Shown piece by piece: positions 12,201-18,936 of a stretch of 64,000 nucleotides of DNA. The DNA is from Phytoseiulus persimilis (lineage: Eukaryota > Arthropoda > Arachnida > Mesostigmata > Phytoseiidae). The translations under genes were made by a program, and so were the position numbers. The notes beneath the pieces were generated by a model that searched no databases, was not told the DNA's origin, and was given only the letters and a program-made list of their open reading frames with translations. Within the stretch, counting starts at the first letter, position 1. The number at the start of each line of letters is the position of its first letter. Where the stretch lies: positions 14,880,001-14,944,000 of the forward strand of contig CM075103.1 in assembly GCA_037576195.1 (NCBI GenBank), read 5' to 3'.

Positions 12201-13803
12201 CTAATTGGGCGATAAATAAGCCTTTAAGCAATTTATCGATTGGAATCCCATCAGCCGTAATGGCTCGAGACAATGAAAGCTCGAGCAATCGTTGAAGATC
12301 AATCGATTCGAGCCATAGTGGCCAAAGGAAACTATATTGGATCGAGAACGGATCAATCTACCAGATGGTTTTCTCATCCTCCGGACATTTTCAGTTCTCC
12401 GAGCAAGGGACCTGATCAGCATGGACTCGAACGGATCGAGCGATCCGTACGTCAAGATTGAACTGTTACCGCGTCACGTGTTCAAGGACATACCTTCAAA
12501 GAAGACAAAAGTTGTCAAGAAGACCACGAACCCGGTGTGGGGAGAGGAGTTCGCTTTGTAAGTTTTCTCTCACATACCCAGCGCCAGCGGACCGGGTGGC
12601 GGCGCTCTTTCTGAATCTCCGTCGGTTCCTGTTGCTGGACCCGAGTTCTCGAGATTTCCACTCGGAGCCTCGCGCGATAGTTCTGAGAGTCTAGTTCAGG
12701 GAAGCTCAGCCGCGGAATGCGGGCTGTCGCATTCATGAGAGCAGCTCTCCTCAAGCTGACGGCGTCCTGGTTGGGTGTCTTTATGTTTGGAAACTTCCTC
12801 TGTCACACTCCCTTCCTCCCCCCCCCTGTCTATCCCCTCTCTCCCTCCCTCAGGCCAGCTCAAACGTTCTAATCCTCCGCCGTTATCCTCGCCGTCCAGC
12901 TCGTCACTTGAGCCTGCGACAGGGAGTCGACCAGGAGCTTATGGCGAGCGTTTTTTCAGTCGAAGAACAGACGCTTTGCTGCGCGCCCCCGGAGTTCTCC
13001 AGGGCGAGCTCATTACACATAATCACGGAAAAGCCTGAAGGGCGCGAACCCCGGGGAAACGATCCTCCCGGGGGGAGACTACTGTTGCTACAGGTGCATT
13101 ATTCCGCTGATGTTCATCCTTCGTTCTGATTCACAGGAAATTGGAAAGCGAGTACGCTCCAACAGAATTCAATCCGGCCATGTGTCTACGATTCACGGTG
13201 ATGGACCACGACCTGGTCGGCACGAATGACTTCGAGGGCGAATGCTTTCTGGCTCTGCGGGATTTGCCCGTCATCGATTCGGGCGGCTTCGTTCAATTGA
13301 ATTCGATTGACATAATTGACATGCCTCTGTCGCAGCCGGAGGACGAAGGTAGGGGCCGTCTACGAGGAAGAAAACTACTTTCGTTATTGTCTCTTGCGGA
13401 GTACCAATAGTTCTGGAGATTGATGACAGAGGGCCTAATGGTCTGAACTTCATTAGCGCTCCTCCCGAAGTCGTATATTCCCGATCAGCAGTCTCGTTCC
13501 GCGCTCGCAAAACAGTTGTAGCGAATCAGTCCGAAACGAACCCGCAACACTCGAGTGGACGTGTCAGGGACTTTCCCAAACGCGCGGTTTCAAACTTTTG
13601 GTGTCGAAGTTCTCTCTAACGTTTCATGATGGAAACTCCCGAGAAACGCCGTGCCGGGGGTGAATTTTCCGAGAAGTTGGATTGAATATTCATGATGACA
13701 AACTTTTGGTTTTCTAGATGAGTTCCTTGGAATCCTGGAAAAACGCACTTGGGACTCCGAAGCGATAAAGTTCTCAGGCGAACAAAGAAAGAAGCGAATG
13801 TAA
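3024..13803 (+). CDS. BAIAP3: BAIAP3 / Unc13-4 family protein, 3' part (13 exons, 817 residues to the stop)
   Basis: Unc13-family protein for priming or tethering secretory and recycling vesicles; relatives are mammalian BAIAP3 and insect Unc13-4A/4B. Exons: 3024-3245, 3425-3549, 3836-3929, 4293-4447, 4535-4586, 4707-4897, 4973-5354, 5476-5733, 6978-7307, 11950-12133, 12395-12557, 13137-13348, 13718-13803. They total 2454 nt, and every junction phase matches. Residues 1 to about 640 of this partial protein are an alpha-helical MUN region containing both Munc13-homology parts. Residues 665-789 are a C2 domain, and 790-817 a basic tail. The C2 loops keep Asp at 675, 681, 742, 744 and 750, the usual five calcium ligands, so calcium binding is inferred. 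The first exon begins at a phase-0 acceptor, so the N-terminus with its first C2 domain is missing here. Family assignment is firm; the exact paralogue (BAIAP3/Unc13-4A versus Unc13D-like/staccato) is inferred. Confidence 0.88.
3425..3549 (+). CDS. BAIAP3: BAIAP3 exon: MUN region, ends at a GC donor
   Basis: Encodes LRMLRKHREIWPSG and ends in LLK. Acceptor is CGTCTTGCAG. The exon must end in phase 2 to fit the next one. The only splice site that does this is the non-canonical donor GAA/GCAAGT. The GT four bases later (CAA/GTATCT) would shift the frame. Joined through the GC donor, the protein reads LLKCLGLIRRM, which is what the family has at this place. Confidence 0.78.
3836..3929 (+). CDS. 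BAIAP3: BAIAP3 exon: MUN region
   Basis: 94 nt, enters in phase 2 and leaves in phase 0. Acceptor is GATGATTACAG and donor is ATT/GTGAGT. It encodes CLGLIRRMSAFRQAE followed by a Lys/Gln-rich helix. A second in-frame acceptor 18 nt downstream (CTGATCAG/GAG) could drop six residues by alternative splicing. Confidence 0.78.
4293..4447 (+). CDS. BAIAP3: BAIAP3 exon: MUN region
   Basis: 155 nt, phase 0 to phase 2. Acceptor is GATGATTCCAG and donor is CAG/GTTCGT. It encodes a basic-acidic helix (GAKSWLKAQLAAKEP) and then FIDVLRDVSQDLRLGQKYYH, a conserved helical segment of Unc13-4 proteins. Confidence 0.85.
4535..4586 (+). CDS. BAIAP3: BAIAP3 exon: MUN region (52-nt small exon)
   Basis: A short exon behind an 87-bp intron. 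Acceptor is CGTGATTCTAG and donor is GAG/GTGGGT. Joining AG from the previous exon to its first T gives Ser, so the protein reads HDKFLSDIGISYTNLIYGS, which continues the family pattern without a gap. Reading straight through the intron would add about 29 unrelated residues. Confidence 0.82.
4707..4897 (+). CDS. BAIAP3: BAIAP3 exon: MUN region, first Munc13-homology part begins
   Basis: 191 nt, phase 0 to phase 2. Acceptor is ATATCTCCGCAG and donor is CAA/GTGAGT. It encodes an acidic helix (LEEEVAEEIKDLV) and then RLYELYIAVQDFVTFRRS, the start of the first Munc13-homology segment. Confidence 0.9.
4973..5354 (+). CDS. BAIAP3: BAIAP3 exon: first Munc13-homology part
   Basis: The largest MUN exon at 382 nt. 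Acceptor is TTTCTCCGTAG and donor is GAG/GTGATT. It begins by completing a Lys codon and reads PAREILTLHQFHLWFAEAV. The HxWF pattern and the following AVQNWFLMAK are typical of Munc13-homology domain 1. It ends in the segment leading to FDIEGQFDVSGE. Confidence 0.92.
5476..5733 (+). CDS. BAIAP3: BAIAP3 exon: linker between the Munc13-homology parts
   Basis: 86 codons, phase 0 at both ends. Donor is AAG/GTGAGC. The acceptor (GAATCGATCAG) has a weak pyrimidine tract but is the only AG in phase after an upstream in-frame stop. It encodes QVCVILSNIEFVREYILSL, the conserved NIE-VR motif of the family. Confidence 0.9.
5734..6977 (+). other. BAIAP3 intron, 1.24 kb
   Basis: Flanked by donor AAG/GTGAGC and acceptor ATTGCAG. 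It holds two runs of T near 6415-6445 and nothing else recognisable. Confidence 0.8.
6978..7307 (+). CDS. BAIAP3: BAIAP3 exon: second Munc13-homology part
   Basis: 110 codons, phase 0 at both ends. Acceptor is CGCATTGCAG and donor is GAG/GTGAGT. It encodes LDPLYEYLEQNLALTFNQL and FYRFSQKIWSVMIEELRSI, the Munc13-homology 2 signature, and ends in the conserved GNGLS segment. Confidence 0.93.
7308..11949 (+). other. BAIAP3 intron, 4.6 kb
   Basis: The longest intron of this gene within the window. Several open frames of 100-180 codons occur on both strands but show no family motifs and overlap one another. I see no transposon coding relic in it. Short G-runs occur at 7580-7590 and 8630-8640. Confidence 0.75.
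11950..12133 (+). CDS. BAIAP3: BAIAP3 exon: end of MUN region and linker to C2
   Basis: 184 nt, phase 0 to phase 1, after a 4.6-kb intron. Acceptor is ATCTAATTCCAG and donor is ACG/GTAAGC. It encodes LTRMLTPSRLLISDYFIAR, the last MUN helices, followed by FLAVKAALMSNSNEVYVH, which leads into the first strand of the C2 domain. Confidence 0.88.
12395..12557 (+). CDS. BAIAP3: BAIAP3 exon: C-terminal C2 domain, first half
   Basis: 163 nt, phase 1 to phase 2. Acceptor is GACATTTTCAG and donor is CTTT/GTAAGT. It encodes VLRARDLISMDSNGSSDPYV, a textbook first calcium-binding loop of a C2 domain. NPVWGEEF follows, the usual motif before strand 4. Confidence 0.95.
13137..13348 (+). CDS. BAIAP3: BAIAP3 exon: C-terminal C2 domain, second half
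   Basis: 212 nt, phase 2 to phase 1. Acceptor is CTGATTCACAG and donor is AAG/GTAGGG. It encodes LRFTVMDHDLVGTNDFEGE, the third calcium-binding loop with its Asp residues intact, then the last strands of the C2 fold. Confidence 0.93.
13718..13803 (+). CDS. BAIAP3: BAIAP3 terminal exon (28 codons, TAA stop)
   Basis: A short last exon, recognised by phase and by content. Acceptor is TTGGTTTTCTAG. The G left over from the previous exon plus AT makes Asp, and the exon then reads EFLGILEKRTWDSEAIKF with a basic end before TAA at 13801-13803. A short tail with an RTWD-EA pattern after the C2 domain is expected for this family. Confidence 0.82.
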
Positions 13804-14656
13804 GCGTCCAGATTCTCTGCTCGGGATCCGAACTCCCACCGGTTCTGTGTACTTGCCGATAATCACCTTGCTCGCTGATTTTGCATGTTTGACTCTTGAT
13901 TGCTTGGCGTGCGCACGATCGCCTGAACGCTACAGAAACTCCGGGCTGATGTTCGCTCTGAAAATCAAATGATCCGTTGAAGCGATTGGATAACTTAGGC
14001 GAGACTCGCGATCGTCCTGATGATGAGTGATTCTCCAAACCATGACATAAGGTACGGGGAGGAGAACGTGAGAGGTGAGACGATCGAGTGCGAGTAATAT
14101 CCATTCGATTCATGGTGAGGGGAAGCCTCGGCTCCTCGGTTCGCGTCGTGGCCTGGTTCGCGTCGACGACCTTTCCTGTTGAGCGCTGAGATCGTCTCCC
14201 TACTCGCACAAAGAACCTTTGTCGCCACTTCTCCGCCTGGGTAGCTGATTCTTTCGCGATTTTCGAATGATAAAGTTTTTCTTCGTCGGGGTTCAGGATT
14301 CAGAAGCTGATAATCAAGCTATATGGGGTTTTCCTCAGTCTCACGTCGAGAGTCCGATCCTAAATCACCATTTATTGAGGAACACAATCTAGCGGACTTG
14401 TTGAATTTCTTCGCAGTAATATTTGTGGAGGAAATTCTGACAAATCGAAATAATTCCAGTGTGACCGATGATTAGCGGCCCAGCGAGGACGAAAAACCAT
14501 CGACGGAGCCTGCACGCCTCAAAGCAGTCTTCTCTCTATCCATTCAGTTGATGATTCATTCACTCGGTCTGTTGTCGGTTGAACGTCTCCGACGCCGATG
14601 CGCGGCAAAACGAGCTTATTTAAACAAATATGATGAAGGACGATGACAGCTCGGCA

Positions 14657-14662
14657 AATAAA
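14657..14662 (+). promoter_or_regulatory. Candidate polyadenylation signal AATAAA
   Basis: The first exact AATAAA I noticed downstream of the BAIAP3 stop, about 850 nt after it. A signal this far away implies a fairly long 3' UTR. Variant hexamers closer to the stop are possible, so this is only a candidate. Confidence 0.3.
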
Positions 14663-14872
14663 TCCATGTTTCGAAACCCCTGAAGCAACATGCAGACGTA
14701 GCATTCCGCAACTCTCTATTCCAATAAGTGGGTTTTTCTCAATCACCTCCGATGGGACTCCAGATGACGCATTGAAAACATCTCCTTTGTTTGGGTTTCC
14801 TATGTGGGTTTTCAGAAAAGAATTCCCGGGTAGATTTCCGATGTGGCGATACTGCGCTTCACTGCGCATGAG

Positions 14873-14957
14873 GGCCGTTGGCGTAGCAGACCGGTCAAGG
14901 CCGCTGCTTCGCAGCCACGGGCAGATCGAAAACATCGCCGCGGGTTCGACGCCCGAA
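14873..14957 (+). repeat. tRNA-like remnant, possible SINE head
   Basis: TGGCGTAGCAGACCGG resembles a pol III A box. GGTTCGACGCC at 14943-14953 resembles a B box, and CGGG-TTCGACG-CCCG folds as a T arm with the correct 7-base loop. The middle hairpin (GCTGC-TTC-GCAGC) has a 3-base loop, so this cannot be a functional tRNA. The long variable part suggests Ser/Leu ancestry. Confidence 0.35.
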
Positions 14958-15028
14958 ACTTTCTTCAGATGTTTCAATGTGAGCGTCTCGAAACAACTTT
15001 CGTCGCTTCTGATCCGGGCAAAAAGTCC

Positions 15029-15052
15029 GCAGCAGCAGCAGCAGCAGCAGCA
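15029..15052. repeat. (GCA)8 trinucleotide microsatellite
   Basis: Eight perfect GCA units between the two genes. The frames that cross it have no protein-family resemblance, so it is probably not a coding polyglutamine or polyserine tract. Confidence 0.95.
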
Positions 15053-16584
15053 AATGGGACGTCTCTGTCTACCGTCCGTATTTTCTGTCGGTATCCTCCA
15101 TGCATGCCACGAGTAGGAGGGCGATGCACACAATTTCGCACGATGCATCGACAGATTATCCATCAACTTTATCTGAGTGGCTTCGAGCAGCATCGGAATT
15201 GTTCGAGAGCGCACCAAAAGGAACATTCACTGCTCATTTCAACGTTTCCAGATCCGGAATTCGCTTACTCCAATGATCAGATGAGGCTCAAATGTCACCG
15301 GACCCACTTAACACCAAGCTGTTACTCCGATCGGTTCAAGATTTTCGTCTCCGAGAGGAGAACCCCTCACTCTGGTTTGATTCGAGCCCAGGGAGGATTC
15401 GATGATCTTTTCCGGATCACTATTTCTTTTCGATTCCGCGTTCAATATAGATCGTAGAGATGAGGCTGTTAGAGTCTGAGATTTCCGATCGCAGTTGTGA
15501 GTCGTTTCGCTTCATAACGCTGGAGTTCTGTTCACAAAAGAGAACTCCGTCGTAAAGAAACTCGTATCGCATGGCGTGCTAACGAAGATCAGGATATCTA
15601 CTAATAGCCACAGCATTTGGCGGGACGACGGCGTGGAGCTTCCGATTCGTCTGATCCCGAGTATGCGACTCATCCGAAAATGGATCCGTTCGACCGGAAG
15701 GTCTCTATCCAGAGACTGGTTTCTGAGACGACAACTTTACAGTTCCGAGATCGCCCACAGGTCGAGAGGAGTTTCCGCTCCCGAATATCGTAGCGAGCGG
15801 GAATCGTACAAATTTTGCAACCTTGTGATACATCCTGATTCTTTCCCGGTGATGCCACACATGTCGACCAATCAGTTCCCTCTCTTCATATGCTACTGAT
15901 TCTCGAGTGAACGAGTCCGGTGGAATGATCGAGACGATAGTGAACGAAATCTGAACATCGCGACCCATGAATAGGTTAGAGTTCAAAGCGTGGATTGAAC
16001 GTTGGCTGCGGAGCAATTGTGTCGCGTCGTTTGTCACTGATCGGCTTTGAATAATCCAACGGTCAAGACACGCGATGGTTAGAGCTTGTTTGGATCAGTC
16101 CGAAACTTGACCGTCGGAATCCGCGCGGGCGTCGCCTGGAGATTCCGGCGGAGGTCCGTTGTCATCAGACTTGTCCGTTGTGGTCACGTGCTGCTTCTGA
16201 TGAAAAATGTCCGGAACCACGGAGCACGGGCTACACGTAGTGGGATTCTGAACGTGTTTATCGTCCTGTTAATCTCGATGTGTAATTTGGGGAGTTTTTA
16301 TTTGCTACGTCAACAGCAGAGCTTTTCACTAACCCACTCCAGAGCAATTTAAGGTTTGTTTAGGGGCCATCCAAGCTCGTGGAGGAACATTCATGAAGAC
16401 AGGGTCAGATATCTGGATAACCAGGGGGGATCCAACTGTGATTCGACAAAGAATATCATAAAACCTGCATACCCCGATCGTCGCTTTTGAGGAAAAATGA
16501 GCATCCGGACATCATCGCGGCGCAGTTTCAAGTGTAAGTCGGAGCAAGACTTCGAACGTTGTTCTCATGCCACCCACTCTTTTC

Positions 16585-16668
16585 GGACGTGTACTCGAAG
16601 CACGATCGGATTGAAAATCTTCGGATTCCGTCACAGAGGCCGACCAATGCTCTACCATAGCGGCTGTA
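16585..16668 (-). repeat. tRNA-like remnant on the minus strand
   Basis: On the minus strand, ATGGTAGAGCATTGGTC matches the D-arm/A-box region of many tRNAs. About 60 bases later, CGTGC-TTCGAGT-ACACG forms a T-arm-like hairpin with a 7-base loop. No proper anticodon arm or acceptor pairing was found, so it is a pseudo-tRNA or the head of a decayed SINE. Confidence 0.35.
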
Positions 16669-17826
16669 TCAACTCGAACACTGAGACGGTGGGGGTCGCG
16701 TCGGCTCGGGTTTAGAAATCGGAAATCTGGATCACTGTAGGTCTCCATCATTTCGGAGGAAAGAAGCTCCATCAGTTTGAGAGGCCAGCACACTCCGAGG
16801 TGATGGGAGTGGGAGGCTGGGGGACGAGTTACGACGAGCGGGATGCTTCGCCGATACAAGGTGAAGGCATAACTCTCGGAGCTGTATATATGGAGGTGGA
16901 TACTTTTTACAGCCCTCGCGAGGGATTCCTCTTTCATTATCTGAGGGCAGTTGACCGCAAGCGCTATTCTCGCGGACCTCTGAGAGAGCACCTTATTCTT
17001 CTCGAGATTAAGCTCCATAAGCGCCGTGAACCGCCCCCTCCCGGAGTCAGGGATCCCGAGCGGAATCCTCCGCGCTCCTGGTGCGCTGGAGGCAAGGATG
17101 ACACCGTGTTCCCGGGGCAGCAAATGCTCGCTCTACGGATCCGGAGCACGCAACAGGGATTCCGTACTAGAAGTTGATTCAAGTTGTGGAATCCTGTGAT
17201 GAAGCCGAGGGACAACCCGGGTTTCAGTCGTGGCTCGACAGAGGGCGCTACGAGAGTACGGGACGAGGAGGAGACCGCGCTCAGTTGAGATTAGTAGTGT
17301 TAGAGTGTAGCTCGGTGAGTGCGGAGACTACCGTCACGAGAACCGAGCGACGCCGAGCGGATTCCAGCGTGCGAGTGATCCACGTTTCCCAGGTGCGGCG
17401 AACCTTCGCGCAGCTTCAGCTGGATATCTACCGCCGCCGTGGATAGCCTGCGGTCGAAGCGAGCCCGCCAAAAAACTTTCAACAAACAGTTCGACAAGTT
17501 TCGAAACTTTGTGGCAACCCCCCAAAGTTTGCGCGCCGCCACCAGACCGTATTTCTGCTCGCCCCTCCCCCATCGACCGTGGGCCCGAAACTGCTGTCTC
17601 CCATTTTCGAAACTGCTTGCTCGAGATCGCCACCAGCAGCATCAGGAACTGCGTCCTTCGTTTAGAACGCGAACCCGAAGCTTCCAGTCGAGTTGATCGA
17701 TGATTGCTCCGAGAGCTTCCAAATCTCATCGAGCAGATGTTCAGCGGTGTTCGGCCGCTGTGCTCTGAGAGTTCTATGACGGCCTCTCTAGTTGCCGACG
17801 ACATCGCCATCAATGTCGTTCTTGTT

Positions 17827-17844
17827 GCCGCCGCCGCCGCCGCC
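17827..17844. repeat. (GCC)6 trinucleotide repeat
   Basis: Six perfect GCC units about 240 bp before the receptor start codon, in a GC-rich stretch that may be promoter or 5' UTR. Confidence 0.9.
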
Positions 17845-17920
17845 GTGATAAGAGTGTCGTCGACATCACCTTCTCCGCTTGCACCAAGTGCCACAATTTG
17901 CAAGATTGCCCCTAAGTGAG

Positions 17921-18004
17921 GATGAGGTGTGAGCGTGCGTCGTCGACGACGTGTACCTTCGTTTCCTCGTCGAGTGCGGCCCTGTCGGAGCCGTTTTGGA
18001 ACTG
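17921..18004 (+). other. Candidate upstream ORF in the receptor 5' region
   Basis: An ATG 166 nt before the receptor start opens a 27-codon frame closed by TGA at 18002-18004, before the main ATG. If this stretch is transcribed as 5' UTR, it could dampen translation. Transcription here is not shown by the sequence. Confidence 0.25.
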
Positions 18005-18086
18005 AGTCCCCTCCGCGAGAGGATTTTCCGCCGGTGCAGCGGTGAGGAGATCGCGTACCTGACGGAGCGAGGACAGGAAAAGCAAC

Positions 18087-18936
18087 ATGGATCCAGCGGC
18101 CACCAACAACACCATAAACGAGTGGCTGGCGATGGTCAGCCGGCTCAACATCAGCAATAGCAATCTCAGCGAAGAGATGATGACCAAGATCGCGGCCTCG
18201 GTCCTGAACGCCACCGTCGAAGACCTGGACGAGCGGTCCCTGTCGGAGAAGATCACGATGACGATTCTGTACAGTCTGATATTCATCACCGGGGTGGTGG
18301 GAAACATCGGCACGTGCCTCGTGATCGCAATGAATCGCTACATGCACACGGCCACCAACTACTACCTGTTCTCGCTGTCGATCTCAGATCTGCTGCTGCT
18401 GCTTCTCGGTCTGCCGAACGACACGATTTTGCTGTGGGCACCGGAGTCTCAGTTCGGTTGGACATTCTGCATAACGAGGGGCTTCCTCTCGGAAACGGCG
18501 ACCGACGCCTCGATTCTCACCATCACGGCGTTCACAATCGAACGCTACGTGGCCATCTGTCATCCATTACGAGCGCATCGGGTCTCGACGCTCGAGCGCG
18601 CCGTCAAGACGATTCTGCTGGTCTGGACAGCCGCCGCGATCAGTGCTTATCCGATTGTGTCTCAGTACGGGATCAATGCCGAGGGCATCTGCACGACTGT
18701 TTACCCGGTGGAGAATCTGTTCCTCATATCGACCGTGTTGTTTTTTGTGGTGCCGCTCACCGTGATTGTGGTTCTGTATGTTCTCATAGGAGTTCAACTA
18801 CGGCGGTCTTCGTGTGCGGGGACTCGAAGGGACGTATCGCCCGACGCGCGGCCCGACTACGAGAACGGCAGCGTCCGTTCGTGTAAAACGCCCCGACATA
18901 CGGGAGGCTCGAAGCGCGCCGTCGTCAAAATGCTCG
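18087..18936 (+). CDS. PRXamide receptor exon: N-terminus, TM1-TM5, third intracellular loop
   Basis: 850 nt from ATG to donor CTCG/GTGAGT, phase 1. It carries the extracellular N-terminus with four glycosylation sequons, and TNYYLFSLSISDLLLLLLG and SILTITAFTIERYVAICHP, which are very typical of the neuromedin-U/pyrokinin/CAPA receptor class. LYVLIGVQLRRSS follows at the end of TM5. The ORF reads on past the donor into intron sequence, but the family needs TM6 next, which lies 42.6 kb away. Confidence 0.94.

Larger units (their letters stand above)
13804..18086. other. Intergenic region plus receptor 5' flank
   Basis: Contains the presumed BAIAP3 3' UTR, a (GCA)8 microsatellite, two tRNA-like remnants and the upstream region of the receptor. 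A TCAGT match to the arthropod initiator occurs at 17281, followed by a good donor (CTCG/GTGAGT at about 17314). This would suit a non-coding first exon, but neither is proven. Confidence 0.5.

Noticed and set aside
12808-12854. Very strong pyrimidine tract followed by CAG inside a BAIAP3 intron
   Set aside because: Splicing here after the exon ending at 12557 meets an in-frame stop within seven codons, and the true C2 exon at 13137 fits. At best a decoy or poison exon.
13616-14209. 197-codon open frame on the minus strand
   Set aside because: It overlaps the BAIAP3 terminal exon in antisense and has no recognisable domain.
17334-18347. 337-codon open frame on the minus strand
   Set aside because: It is antisense to the receptor's first exon and its GC-rich 5' region. 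The protein has no family pattern, with runs of Arg, Ala and His typical of a shadow frame.
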